NCBI GenBank assembly: GCA_006218065.1
Contig: VBWE01000047.1
Location: 1-38,872 of the forward strand
Direction: 5' to 3'
DNA from: Bacteroidota bacterium
Lineage (GTDB): Bacteria; Bacteroidota; Bacteroidia; Palsa-965
Length of the DNA stretch: 38,872 nucleotides
The notes under the pieces: generated by a model
What the model saw: the letters and a program-made list of their open reading frames with translations, nothing else
The model's database searches: none
What the model was told of the DNA's origin: nothing
Shown: positions 31,111-38,872 of the stretch, one piece after another
Numbering within the stretch: the first letter of the stretch is position 1
Layout: every line of letters begins with the position of its first letter
Made by a program: the position numbers and the translations under genes

Positions 31111-31425
31111 ATGCCCATGAACGAAGAACTTTCACGCCGCCCGGGCTACACCGCGCTGGTTACTTTTCTCCCCGGCAGCGCAGGCGGACGACGGAGTCCT
31201 GTTTCATCCGGGTATGCCGCACAGTTTGAAGTGGAAGGACAAAAGCGTATTCCTGCCATGCAGACGTTCGAAGACGAATTGCTGGTTTATCCCGGCGATA
31301 CCGTTCCTGCACAAATCACTTTACTGGCTGATGTAAACCCCGGTATTTTTTACGAGGGACTTTCCTTCCGTTTTTTTGAAGGAGAAAAACTTGCCGGAAC
31401 AGGCGTAATAACAGGTATTTTATAA
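31111..31425 (+). CDS. Free-standing EF-Tu domain-3-like protein
   Basis: A 104-aa cytoplasmic protein (no signal peptide). Its order of features matches domain 3 of elongation factor Tu: YTALVTFLPGSAGGRRSPV corresponds to the strand and G-G-R-x(2)-P loop, GYAAQFEVEG to the YRPQF strand, ELLVYPGDTVPAQITLL to the MVMPGDN strand, and GLSFRFFEGEKLAGTGVIT to the RFAIREGGRTVGAGVV strand. It lacks the GTPase domain and domain 2. In EF-Tu this domain contacts the tRNA T-stem. Similar short proteins occur in Bacteroidota, with no known role that I can name. It starts seven bases after the T9SS cargo gene. ATG 31117 is an alternative start. Confidence 0.78.
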   Translation: MPMNEELSRRPGYTALVTFLPGSAGGRRSPVSSGYAAQFEVEGQKRIPAMQTFEDELLVYPGDTVPAQITLLADVNPGIFYEGLSFRFFEGEKLAGTGVITGIL

Positions 31426-31491
31426 TTACTCTGTCATCCGAAAGAACCCGAACCTTATCATCAGTCCGCACAAAAACCCCAAAAAAGTCAC

Positions 31492-33264
31492 ATGTCCAGG
31501 CAGATACTGACCACCATCCTTGCATTGATCCGATCGGTGATCTTCGAAATCCTGGTTGTGTGCGTCCTTCTTCTTACGTTCTACAATTATATCGGGATAG
31601 CGGACACGCACATCGGCGCCGATGGCGAAGGCTATTATGAATACCTGCCTTCCGTTTTCATTCATAAAGACATCAACCGGAAAGACAGCGATCCGAAAAA
31701 AAATCCCGAACTGTTTGCACGCACAGGCAGCATGGGTGTTTACGCCGATCTCGACAGTATAACCAGGGTGAATAAATATCCGTGCGGAACGGCTTTGCTG
31801 CAAAGCCCGTTTTTCTTTTACACGCGTCTTGCCACTCCATCCGACGGAACAAACAGGGACGGATACCAGCAGCCTTACCAGGATGCTGTTTTTTATTCCG
31901 CCATTTTTTACCTGTTTCTCTCGCTCTGGTTTTTGAAAAAACTGCTGCTGCGTTATGAAATCAAACCGTATATCATTGTACTTCTGCAGCTTTTCCTGGC
32001 GCTGGCTACTTCCGTGACAAACTATGTACACCAGGACGCGGCATTCAGCCATGTATATTCCCTGTTTGCCATCACGGCATTTTTCTATTGTGTGAAATCT
32101 TATTTTTCAGGCTACCGGGCATCGCATCTTATATGGGCTTTCGTTTTACTGGGCCTGATTATTATTCTTCGAAATGTCAATGTACTTGTGATCCTCTTCA
32201 TTCCTTTTCTCGCGGGATCGGGCGGGAACCTGAAAGCCGGTGTTCTTGCAACATTCCGGAATTTTAAAGCGCTGTTTTCCGGCATGGCTTTAACTGTGGC
32301 GATAATCAGTATACAATGTATTTCCTGGTACCTGCAAACGGGGAAATTTTTCGTTTACTCCTACCCGGGCGAAGGCTTCAATTTCTCCGACCCGCATTTT
32401 TCCGACATCCTGTTCAGTTACCGGAAAGGACTTTTTATTTATGCACCCGTTTTATTTATTTCCTTGTTCGGGTTAATTTCGCTGCTGAGGGAAAGAGAAT
32501 TTTACCTGTTCTTTTCGTGGATCTGTTTCTTCCTCATCCTGACCTATGTACTTTCTTCCTGGCACAGTTGGTATTATGGCGGCAGTTTCGGCCTGCGGGC
32601 ATATATTGACTTTTACGCGATATTCTTCGTTCTCTTTGCCCTGCTTCTGAACAGGTCGCGGCGCTGGGTGCAAGGAATCATATTGATTCCTGCGCTGATC
32701 ACCATACCGCTGAACCTGGTTCAAAACTACCAGTACAGGAATTATATTCTCCACTGGTTTAACATGAACGAAACCAATTACTGGAAAGTTTTCCTGCACC
32801 AGGAAAAACAGTTCGAAGGAATTCTCTGGAAAAGGGAGTTCAACTATGATTACTACGACAACGTGAAAGAAATCACGATCGACAAAGCAGAACTCGGAAA
32901 GGATACGTTGAAACAATTCTACGAAATACACAGCAGCGACATACCCGGTTTTCACAAAGTAAGCATCATCCGCATCTCGCTCGAAAACGATTTTGATGAA
33001 GCCCTGGATGGAAAACTGGAAGTCTTTATTACGGATTCCGTCAGCGGCCTTTTTACCTACACGTACAGCCCGACACTGCTTCATTTTGCCGACGGACCTT
33101 TGAATCAATACGGAACAGGCACATATCCATGCGAGATTCCGGATAATACCTACGACACCGCGACCGGGCAGCAGTCGCTCCGGTTCAGGGTACAAAGCGG
33201 CCGTTCGCGGACGAAAGTCGCGTTAAAAAATATCAAAATCAGTTTTCTTGTTTTGAAATCGTGA
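31492..33264 (+). CDS. Polytopic membrane protein, GT-C-like glycosyltransferase candidate
   Basis: A 590-aa protein with a first helix at about residues 12-32, an extracytoplasmic loop with an acidic motif (HIGADGEGYYEYLPSVF, about 39-55), about ten further helices to residue 410, and a C-terminal soluble beta-rich domain of about 170 residues. An acidic residue in the first loop followed by many helices is the general plan of GT-C lipid-linked glycosyltransferases. The loop segment VNKYPCGTALLQSPFF also resembles Bacteroidota GT-C-like proteins. Catalysis and substrate are not demonstrable. It lies 66 bases after the EF-Tu-domain gene on the same strand and six bases from the convergent S4-domain gene, with no terminator between. 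Confidence 0.7.
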   Translation: MSRQILTTILALIRSVIFEILVVCVLLLTFYNYIGIADTHIGADGEGYYEYLPSVFIHKDINRKDSDPKKNPELFARTGSMGVYADLDSITRVNKYPCGTALLQSPFFFYTRLATPSDGTNRDGYQQPYQDAVFYSAIFYLFLSLWFLKKLLLRYEIKPYIIVLLQLFLALATSVTNYVHQDAAFSHVYSLFAITAFFYCVKSYFSGYRASHLIWAFVLLGLIIILRNVNVLVILFIPFLAGSGGNLKAGVLATFRNFKALFSGMALTVAIISIQCISWYLQTGKFFVYSYPGEGFNFSDPHFSDILFSYRKGLFIYAPVLFISLFGLISLLREREFYLFFSWICFFLILTYVLSSWHSWYYGGSFGLRAYIDFYAIFFVLFALLLNRSRRWVQGIILIPALITIPLNLVQNYQYRNYILHWFNMNETNYWKVFLHQEKQFEGILWKREFNYDYYDNVKEITIDKAELGKDTLKQFYEIHSSDIPGFHKVSIIRISLENDFDEALDGKLEVFITDSVSGLFTYTYSPTLLHFADGPLNQYGTGTYPCEIPDNTYDTATGQQSLRFRVQSGRSRTKVALKNIKISFLVLKS

Positions 33265-33270
33265 ACACGG

Positions 33271-33486
33271 TTATTTCATCACGATCCGGTTTCCTTCCAC
33301 TTCCACTATATCGCCGCTGCGCAGTTTGGCTCTTTTGCGGAGTTCGGTTTTCCCGTTGAGTTTTACCATGCCGTCTTCCACCATGAATTTGGCTTGTCCC
33401 CCGGTATCGGCCATGCCGGTTACTTTGAGCAGTTGAATCAGTTCAATGTATTCGCCTTTGATTAAAAAATCGGAAGATCTGCTCAT
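33271..33486 (-). CDS. Small S4-domain RNA-binding protein (YbcJ/YaaA-like)
   Basis: A 71-aa protein from ATG 33486 (MSRSSDFLIKGEYIELIQLL). The S4 fold is clear: EYIELIQLLKVTGMADTGGQ, AKFMVEDGMVKLNGKTELRK, RAKLRSGDIVEVEG. These small stand-alone S4 proteins bind structured RNA, probably rRNA. The ATG overlaps the stop of the DUF4421-like gene (ATGA), indicating translational coupling. A longer frame reaching 33528 is rejected because the extra residues lie inside the upstream gene and do not belong to the domain. Confidence 0.9.
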   Translation of the reverse strand: MSRSSDFLIKGEYIELIQLLKVTGMADTGGQAKFMVEDGMVKLNGKTELRKRAKLRSGDIVEVEGNRIVMK

Positions 33487-34577
33487 AGCATTTTGTAATA
33501 TTCGTTTTCCTGGAGTTTCTTCACCCACTTGCGCTGTTTGAAGGGAAAGCGGTACCCGATATTAAAATCGCCGGTGATGTAACGCGGTTCGATGAGGAAG
33601 TTTTTCGCCAGGTATGAATTATAATCTATCCGCAGCGTGAGCGAAGTGAAAAAGTTTTTGAAATTCAGACCGAAAGCTGCACGGAAATCGGATGCAAAAC
33701 CGGCACGCCACATGACCCGCGACATGTCGTAAACACGTGTATGGTAATACTGGTGCTGCATATCCAGGCCCGTAGTCAGCGTAAGGTTCAGGTAGGCCAC
33801 TTTAAAAAGCACCAGGTTATACGAAGCGCCCGGTCCGACGGAGATCCCGAATACGTTGAAATAATCCATGTATCCCCAGGTATCATAAAACACCCGCGAC
33901 GATGGCGGAAAAAAAGAAGGATCGCTGCGGAACCGGTACCCGTAAACGTTCGCCACACCAAGCCAGGAACCTGCCGATTTGATTTGCCTGTACGTATTGT
34001 AATACGCGGCATTGTACGAGAACCGTTTCTTGTTGAAGATGAACAATGTTTTCGCGCGCAGCGAGCGGACATCCATGGGCGACTGGTAATACGGCACAGA
34101 ATCAGTAAACGGGGAAATGTACCGCGCGGAATTCAGATCGTAGAAATTTTTGTAATTCCGGTACGAAGTCTCCACCCGGAACCGGAATGCGTTGAACGAA
34201 AGTGAAAAACTGCTGTAACTGGTTTTTCCTTTTTTCTGAACAACGGCATCCGTCGGCGAAACCGATTTCAACGAAAATGAAAACGATATTTTATCGAAAT
34301 CAATAGCGGCGCCGGTAACTACATTTGCATCGGCAATATACTGGTGCGAAGAAATGCCTGATGTATCCGGGTGAACTTTCTGCGAAAACTGGACATCGTA
34401 ATGCCGGTAGGATTGATTGAGTGAAATGATGAGCCGGTCGAGATACTTCCGCACGTAATTGGTATCCTGCCGGTTATGCACACGGATCATGGAGTCGCGG
34501 CGGGCTTTGCGGGGGGATTGGGCCTGCAGACCTAAAGAAAACACAACCAGGAAAATGAAAAGGACTCTGGACTTCAT
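33483..34577 (-). CDS. Outer-membrane protein, DUF4421 family
   Basis: A 364-aa protein with a signal peptide (MKSRVLFIFLVVFSLGLQAQ). The N-terminal DTNYVRKYLDRLIISLNQSY and the central RFSYNAAYYNTYRQIKSAGS match the pattern of DUF4421 proteins (the rFSy...Q.kSAGS region). The rest is barrel-like, with alternating aromatic strands (YNLVLFKVAYLNLTLTTGLD, NFLIEPRYITGDFNIGYRFP). The function of the family is not known to me. The stop overlaps the S4-domain gene by four bases. A gap of 26 bases separates its start from the RAYT stop upstream on the same strand, so readthrough from the RAYT gene is possible. Confidence 0.8.
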   Translation of the reverse strand: MKSRVLFIFLVVFSLGLQAQSPRKARRDSMIRVHNRQDTNYVRKYLDRLIISLNQSYRHYDVQFSQKVHPDTSGISSHQYIADANVVTGAAIDFDKISFSFSLKSVSPTDAVVQKKGKTSYSSFSLSFNAFRFRVETSYRNYKNFYDLNSARYISPFTDSVPYYQSPMDVRSLRAKTLFIFNKKRFSYNAAYYNTYRQIKSAGSWLGVANVYGYRFRSDPSFFPPSSRVFYDTWGYMDYFNVFGISVGPGASYNLVLFKVAYLNLTLTTGLDMQHQYYHTRVYDMSRVMWRAGFASDFRAAFGLNFKNFFTSLTLRIDYNSYLAKNFLIEPRYITGDFNIGYRFPFKQRKWVKKLQENEYYKML

Positions 34578-34603
34578 AGCAAGAAGGAGCTAAAATAAGA
34601 AAA

Positions 34604-35107
34604 CTATATTTCAGCTGTCAACCGTTGTTCAGAATCCCATTTTGCCGGATTCTGCCGGCTATACCAGCGAATTCTTTCTACGTCTTTTTGGGTTTTCAGA
34701 ATACGGTCGTAATAATTTCTCTGCCATAACCGGTTTCCTTGTCTTCCAAGCAAAACATTAACTTCCTGTGCGCTGAAGGATTTGAACGATTTCAGAATAT
34801 TACCAACTGTAACACGCTCTACTCTGGTTTTGATCTGCAGGATAGCATGAAAATGATCCGGCATGACGACAAATTCATCCAGCGAAGTATTCGGGTAAAC
34901 AACCGGTACTTTTTTCCAGTGTTTACCTATGATTTTTCCTGCTTCGCTCAAAATTATCTTTCCGTTTTCAATTTTACCAAACAGGCGTTCGCCATCATTG
35001 ACCATGATCGTAAGAAAATAGTATGCGGGGGACGCATAATCATGGCCTTTTTTGCGGATACTCTTCCGGTTTAGGATTTGCGTCCTGGGCGGGCGTTGGG
35101 AAATCAT
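34604..35107 (-). CDS. REP-associated tyrosine transposase (RAYT), Y1_Tnp family
   Basis: A 167-aa single-strand DNA transposase related to IS200/IS605 TnpA. The fold markers are YYFLTIMV (29-36), the HUH metal motif VVMPDHFHAIL (H85, H87), a GNILKSFKS helix and the catalytic-tyrosine region LWQRNYYDRIL (Y132/Y133), ending with IRWYSRQNPAKWDSE, characteristic of RAYTs rather than mobile IS200. RAYTs nick and process REP palindromes. Fittingly, a 16-bp-stem palindrome (35141-35175) lies 33 bases upstream of its ATG. No terminal IS ends or duplicate copy are seen, so it looks like a resident, domesticated gene. All key residues are intact. Confidence 0.92.
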   Translation of the reverse strand: MISQRPPRTQILNRKSIRKKGHDYASPAYYFLTIMVNDGERLFGKIENGKIILSEAGKIIGKHWKKVPVVYPNTSLDEFVVMPDHFHAILQIKTRVERVTVGNILKSFKSFSAQEVNVLLGRQGNRLWQRNYYDRILKTQKDVERIRWYSRQNPAKWDSEQRLTAEI

Positions 35108-35140
35108 GTTGCTGGAAAATACGTTCGGTGCAGGTTACGT

Positions 35141-35175
35141 TACGTAGGGGCGATGCCGAGCATCGCCCCTACGTA
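35141..35175. repeat. REP palindrome adjacent to the RAYT gene
   Basis: tacgtaggggcgatgc (35141-35156) and gcatcgcccctacgta (35160-35175) form a perfect 16-bp stem around the loop cga. It lies in the 78-base gap between the RAYT start and the aconitase stop. It is of the GTAGGGGCG...CGCCCCTAC type, as is the hairpin at 11435-11455. Confidence 0.88.
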
Positions 35176-35185
35176 TTACCTACCG

Positions 35186-37453
35186 TTATGCACCAACCGA
35201 TGCACGGATAATGTTCAATGCCCCGCCCGCTTTGAACCACTCGATTTGCTGTGCGTTGTAACTGTGGTTCACTTTAAACTCGTCTTTCGATCCGTCCTGG
35301 TGGTTGCACACCAGCGTCAGTTGCACGCCGGGAGCGAAGCTCGTCAGTCCGAGTACGTCGATGTCGTCGTCCTCGCGGATTTTATCGTAATCGGCGGCAC
35401 TGGCGAAAGTAATCGCCAGCATGCCTTGTTTTTTCAGGTTCGTTTCGTGGATACGCGCAAACGATTTCACCAGTACCGCTTTCACACCGAGGTGGCGCGG
35501 TTCCATAGCTGCGTGCTCGCGCGAAGATCCTTCTCCGTAATTTTCATCACCCACCACGATCGTGCCGATGCCGGCCGCTTTGTAGCCGCGCTGTACTTTC
35601 GGCACTTCATCGTGATTCCCGTCGAGCTGGCTTTTTACGCTGTTCGTTTTTTCGTTGAAGAAATTCGTTGCGCCGATGAGCAGGTTGTTCGAAATATTGT
35701 CGAGGTGGCCGCGGTATTTCAGCCAGGGACCGGCCATCGAAATATGGTCGGTGGTGCATTTGCCTTTCGCTTTGATCAGCAGTTTGAGTCCTTTGAAATC
35801 GGCGCCGTTCCAGGGCGCGAAAGGATCGAGCAGTTGCAGGCGCTGCGAAGCGGGACTCACTTTTACGTCCACTTTGCTTCCGTCGGCTGCAGGCGCCTGG
35901 TAACCGGCGTCTTTCACGTCGAACCCTTTTTGCGGAAGTTCGTCGCCCGTGGGAGCGTCGAGTTTTACGGATTTTCCTTCTTCGTTGATCAGCGAATCCG
36001 TCAGCGGGTTGAAACCGAGATCACCTGCGATAGCCAGCGCCGTTACGATTTCCGGCGAAGCCACGAAGGCATGCGTATTCGGGTTGCCGTCCTGGCGTGA
36101 ACTGAAATTCCGGTTGAAAGAATGGATGATCGTGTTCTTTTCTTTTTTATCGGCGCCGGGACGATCCCACATGCCGATGCAGGGGCCGCAGGCATTCGAG
36201 AATACGTTTCCGCCGATGCTGTTGAAAATTTTGATGAAGCCGTCGCGGTCGATCGTATAGCGAACCAGTTCGGAACCGGGCGTGATGGTGAATTCGCCTT
36301 TGGCTTTGAGTTTTTTATCCGCCGCTTGTTTGGCCAGCGAGGCTGCGCGGGAAATGTCTTCGTACGAGGAGTTGGTGCAGGAACCGATCAGGCCGACTTT
36401 CACTTCCATCGGCCAGCCGTTTTTCTGCGCTTCGGCTTTCATCTGCGAGATCGGCGTGGCGCGGTCGGGTGTAAACGGACCGTTCACGTAAGGCTCGAGT
36501 TCGTCGAGGTTGATCTCGATCACTTCGTCGAAATACTTCGCGGGATCGGCATATACTTCCGGGTCGCCGGTCAGGTGCGCTTTTACACTGTTGGCGAGAT
36601 CAGCCACGTCGGCGCGGCTGGTGGCGCGCAGGTAGCGTTCCATCGACGCGTCGTAACCGAATGTAGAAGTGGTCGCTCCTACTTCCGCGCCCATGTTGCA
36701 GATCGTGCCTTTGCCTGTGCAGGAAAGCGAAGCAGCGCCGTCGCCGAAATATTCGATGATTTTATCCGTGCCGCCTTTTACGGTGAGAATTCCGGCCACT
36801 TTCAGGATGATGTCTTTTGCAGAACACCAGCCGCTGAGTTTGCCCGTCAGTTTTACGCCGATCAGTTTCGGCATTTTGAGTTCCCAGGCAAGCCCGGCCA
36901 TCACGTCGCAGGCATCCGCACCGCCCACGCCGATCGCGATCATACCGAGACCGCCGGCGTTTACCGTATGCGAATCGGTACCGATCATCATACCGCCCGG
37001 GAAAGCGTAGTTTTCAAGCATCACCTGGTGAATGATGCCCGCGCCGGGTTTCCAGAAACCGATTCCGTACTTATTCGAAACCGAGGAGAGAAAATCATAC
37101 ACTTCCTGGTTCACTTTGATGGCGCGCTCGAGGTCGGGCGCTGAACTGTCTTTGGCTGTGATCAGGTGATCGCAGTGCACCGTGCTGGGCACAGCCACTT
37201 TGGGGCGGCCTGCCTGCATAAACTGGAGCAGGGCCATCTGCGCGGTGGCATCCTGCATGGTAACGCGATCGGGATTGAAATCGACATACGATTTTCCGCG
37301 CTCGTACGCTGCTGCGGGCAGTTTGCCGGACAAGTGCGCGTAAAGGATTTTTTCAGTGAGCGTGAGCGGACGGCCGAGCAGCTGGCGGGCAGCTTCTGTT
37401 TTGGCCGGGAGGCCGGCGTAAACCGCGCGGATCATCTCGATGTCGAATGCCAT
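35186..37453 (-). CDS. acnA: Aconitate hydratase (mitochondrial/AcnA-like, 4Fe-4S)
   Basis: A 755-aa TCA-cycle enzyme that isomerises citrate to isocitrate via cis-aconitate. The iron-sulfur ligands are C359 in [10 protein letters not shown] and C422/C425 in [14 protein letters not shown], one position from the porcine mitochondrial enzyme (358, 421, 424). Also visible are [68 protein letters not shown] and [17 protein letters not shown] of the swivel domain. The start is ATG 37453 ([14 protein letters not shown]); a longer frame to 37534 is rejected because a perfect -7 box lies between the two. It stands alone; the neighbouring genes are not TCA-cycle genes. The symbol follows common usage and the paralogue class is not certain. 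Confidence 0.96.
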   Translation of the reverse strand: MAFDIEMIRAVYAGLPAKTEAARQLLGRPLTLTEKILYAHLSGKLPAAAYERGKSYVDFNPDRVTMQDATAQMALLQFMQAGRPKVAVPSTVHCDHLITAKDSSAPDLERAIKVNQEVYDFLSSVSNKYGIGFWKPGAGIIHQVMLENYAFPGGMMIGTDSHTVNAGGLGMIAIGVGGADACDVMAGLAWELKMPKLIGVKLTGKLSGWCSAKDIILKVAGILTVKGGTDKIIEYFGDGAASLSCTGKGTICNMGAEVGATTSTFGYDASMERYLRATSRADVADLANSVKAHLTGDPEVYADPAKYFDEVIEINLDELEPYVNGPFTPDRATPISQMKAEAQKNGWPMEVKVGLIGSCTNSSYEDISRAASLAKQAADKKLKAKGEFTITPGSELVRYTIDRDGFIKIFNSIGGNVFSNACGPCIGMWDRPGADKKEKNTIIHSFNRNFSSRQDGNPNTHAFVASPEIVTALAIAGDLGFNPLTDSLINEEGKSVKLDAPTGDELPQKGFDVKDAGYQAPAADGSKVDVKVSPASQRLQLLDPFAPWNGADFKGLKLLIKAKGKCTTDHISMAGPWLKYRGHLDNISNNLLIGATNFFNEKTNSVKSQLDGNHDEVPKVQRGYKAAGIGTIVVGDENYGEGSSREHAAMEPRHLGVKAVLVKSFARIHETNLKKQGMLAITFASAADYDKIREDDDIDVLGLTSFAPGVQLTLVCNHQDGSKDEFKVNHSYNAQQIEWFKAGGALNIIRASVGA

Positions 37454-37498
37454 AAGGTGTTTTGTTTTTTGGTTTGCGATGTTGTGTGAAAACGGCTC

Positions 37499-37506
37499 CA
37501 AAATTA
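37499..37506 (-). promoter_or_regulatory. Putative -7 box TAATTTTG for aconitase
   Basis: A perfect TAnnTTTG match on the minus strand, 45 bases before the ATG at 37453, predicting a leader of about 38-40 nt rich in A and C. It supports the internal ATG as the real start. Confidence 0.55.
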
Positions 37507-37586
37507 GCAAATATTGCCCTGTTTTATCGTTCATAAAACAAATCGGCCGCTTAAAATGTTCCGGGCAGAGGCAGTTTTGTTTTGTG

Positions 37587-37594
37587 TAACTTTA
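37587..37594 (+). promoter_or_regulatory. Near -7 box TAACTTTA for the permease gene
   Basis: TAACTTTA differs from TAnnTTTG in the last base and lies 23 bases before the ATG at 37618. The preceding gttttgttttg run could include a -33 TTTG, but the spacing is short. Confidence 0.35.
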
Positions 37595-37617
37595 CCCGCT
37601 TAATTGCCCGATTGAAT

Positions 37618-38862
37618 ATGCAACTGCCGCTGCGCGAAAATTACCGGATTGCCATCAGTTCCATCAAAGGGCAAAAGCTGCGCGCGCTGCTCACCATGCT
37701 CATCATCGCCATCGGCATCACTTCGCTGGTAGGCACGCTCACCGCCATCGAAGCCATGCGGTATTCCATCAGCAGCAATTTCCAGAATATGGGTGCGAAT
37801 ACGTTTACCATCCGCAACCGGGAAATGACCATCCGGATCGGGCGCGGCGGTAAAAAACCCCGGAGATACAAACCGATCACTTACCAGGAAGCAGTCGATT
37901 TCCAGCGCACATTCGATTTTCCCTGCTACGTTTCCGTTTCGACTGTCGCTTCGTTCAACTCTACGCTGAAATACCGCTCGGAGAAAAGTAATCCAAACGT
38001 GCAGGTTTTCGGGGCGGATGAAAATTACCTGATGACTTCGGGTTACGAGCTGAAGAAAGGGCGCAATTTCTCGATCACGGATATCCAGAACAGCGCGCAT
38101 GTCTGCCTGCTCGGCGCGGATATGGTGAGCCAGCTTTTCAATAAATACAAAGAAGATCCGCTGGGCAAAACGATTTCCGTAGGCAACGGGAAATACCAGG
38201 TGATCGGCGTACTCGGCTCCAAAGGAAACACGTTCGGATTCGGCGGCGACAAACTGGTCATTCTTCCCCTGCCCAACGTACGCCAGTACTTCTCGCGCCC
38301 GAACATGACATTTACGATCAACGTACTTGCGCGGGATGCTACCATGCTCGAATCCACCGTCAGCGAAGCCACTGGCTATTTCCGCGTGGTACGCAAGGTG
38401 GAGATCGGCGAAGAAGACAATTTCGAGATCACCAAAAGCGACAGCCTGTCGAACCTGCTGAACGAAAACCTGAGTACCGTGTATTTCGCCGCAACCGGCA
38501 TCGGCATCATCACGCTGATCGGCGCGGCCATCGGCTTAATGAACATCATGCTCGTTTCGGTAACCGAACGCACGCGCGAAATCGGTACACGGAAAGCGCT
38601 CGGGGCCACGCGCGCGGTTATCCTCCGCCAGTTCCTGATGGAATCGGTGATGATCAGCATACTCGGTGGCCTGGGGGGAATCCTGCTCGGCATCATCATC
38701 GGCAACCTGCTCATGATGCAGCTCAGCGGAACTTTTGTCATTCCCTGGGCCTGGATGCTGGGCGGAGTAACCATTTGTTTTGTCGTCGGCATTATTTCCG
38801 GTATCGGTCCCGCGATCAAAGCTTCGCGGCTCGATCCGATCGAAGCGCTGAGGTTTGAGTAG
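37618..38862 (+). CDS. MacB/FtsX-type ABC transporter permease
   Basis: A 414-aa inner-membrane permease from ATG 37618 (MQLPLRENYRIAISSIKGQK). The first helix follows at about residues 24-44 (LRALLTMLIIAIGITSLVGT), then a large periplasmic MacB_PCD domain (about 45-280; NPNVQVFGADENYLMTSGYE, VCLLGADMV, YQVIGVLGSKGNTFGF). The FtsX domain has three helices (IGIITLIGAAIGLMNIMLVS, ISILGGLGGILLGIIIG, WMLGGVTICFVVGIISGIGP) and the cytoplasmic coupling motif VTERTREIGTRKALGATRAV, ending ASRLDPIEALRFE. Such proteins transmit ATPase motion to the periplasm for efflux or lipoprotein and cell-wall processes. The ATPase is not in the window and may lie downstream. A TTG at 37582 is rejected because it lies upstream of the -7 box. 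Confidence 0.94.
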   Translation: MQLPLRENYRIAISSIKGQKLRALLTMLIIAIGITSLVGTLTAIEAMRYSISSNFQNMGANTFTIRNREMTIRIGRGGKKPRRYKPITYQEAVDFQRTFDFPCYVSVSTVASFNSTLKYRSEKSNPNVQVFGADENYLMTSGYELKKGRNFSITDIQNSAHVCLLGADMVSQLFNKYKEDPLGKTISVGNGKYQVIGVLGSKGNTFGFGGDKLVILPLPNVRQYFSRPNMTFTINVLARDATMLESTVSEATGYFRVVRKVEIGEEDNFEITKSDSLSNLLNENLSTVYFAATGIGIITLIGAAIGLMNIMLVSVTERTREIGTRKALGATRAVILRQFLMESVMISILGGLGGILLGIIIGNLLMMQLSGTFVIPWAWMLGGVTICFVVGIISGIGPAIKASRLDPIEALRFE

Positions 38863-38872
38863 TCCGGGCCCC

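Noticed and set aside
33487-33528. Longer S4-domain protein starting at 33528
   Set aside because: The extra residues lie inside the upstream gene, and the ATGA overlap at 33483-33486 gives a normal start.
34604-35175. Complete IS200/IS605 insertion sequence
   Set aside because: The transposase has RAYT-type C-terminal features, there is no accessory tnpB, and only one palindrome is adjacent; a domesticated RAYT fits better.
35078-37144. Two 340-aa plus-strand frames (35078-36100 and 36122-37144) opposite aconitase
   Set aside because: Antisense of a fully conserved enzyme; no homology or start signal.
37454-37534. N-terminal extension of aconitase to 37534
   Set aside because: A perfect -7 box lies inside the extension, and the conserved protein begins at MAFDIEM.
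1-38872. tRNA, rRNA or known riboswitch genes
   Set aside because: No cloverleaf, rRNA core or familiar riboswitch consensus was recognised in any gap; the folded intergenic regions are the palindromes listed.

Overview
The window reads as a chromosomal segment of a Bacteroidota bacterium, probably from a Chitinophagales- or Sphingobacteriales-like lineage and possibly a metagenome assembly. The evidence is a secreted protein with a type IX secretion (T9SS) type A C-terminal tail, an outer-membrane barrel with a carboxypeptidase-regulatory N-domain, a TPR/PD40 surface protein, a DUF4421-like barrel, a TPR-SpoIIE phosphatase, and recurring TAnnTTTG -7 boxes in front of genes. I see no rRNA, tRNA, CRISPR array, prophage or plasmid backbone.

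Layout. 1-3842 (-): the first 1280 codons of a giant TPR-PD40-CRD protein with Thr/Gly linkers, cut by the window edge. 4104-4469 (+): a small unknown protein. 10524-4479 (-): a tight prmA - 1497-aa secreted protein - plsY operon. 10758-12008 (+): a TPMT-type methyltransferase and an NlpC/P60 peptidase. 12704-12201 (-): a four-helix membrane protein. 14588-12852 (-): an M61 peptidase, divergent from an RsmH-like rRNA methyltransferase (14705-15754, +). 16767-15889 (-): a branched-chain aminotransferase whose 5' end looks deleted. 17325-20150 (+): an outer-membrane barrel protein. 22169-20253 (-): a TPR-SpoIIE phosphatase. 23844-22372 (-): an ACSF3-like acyl-CoA synthetase. 24422-23922 (-): a small secreted protein. 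24625-25899 (+): rarA. 26552-26103 (-): a small membrane protein. 26688-31425 (+): a four-gene cluster of lipoprotein, outer-membrane-type protein, T9SS cargo and a free-standing EF-Tu-domain-3-like protein, followed by a polytopic membrane protein. 34577-33271 (-): a DUF4421-like barrel overlapping an S4-domain gene. 35107-34604 (-): a REP-associated tyrosine transposase (RAYT). 37453-35186 (-): aconitase. 37618-38862 (+): a MacB/FtsX-type permease.

The genes are a mix of housekeeping functions (PlsY, PrmA, RsmH, IlvE, RarA, aconitase) and cell-envelope proteins typical of the phylum. The most unusual layer is between the genes. Almost every sizeable intergenic gap, including four convergent junctions, holds a palindromic element: long inverted arms of a distinctive sequence word around a short, often GC-rich core. 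Two copies of one family flank the phosphatase gene in inverted orientation, and a third, diverged copy lies upstream of prmA. A different palindrome (GTAGGGGCGA...TCGCCCCTAC type) sits immediately upstream of the RAYT gene, and a relative of it forms part of the 5' end of the NlpC/P60 gene. A RAYT-driven or otherwise mobilised family of nested palindromes is the best candidate here for an undescribed system. Function and mobility are inferred, not shown.
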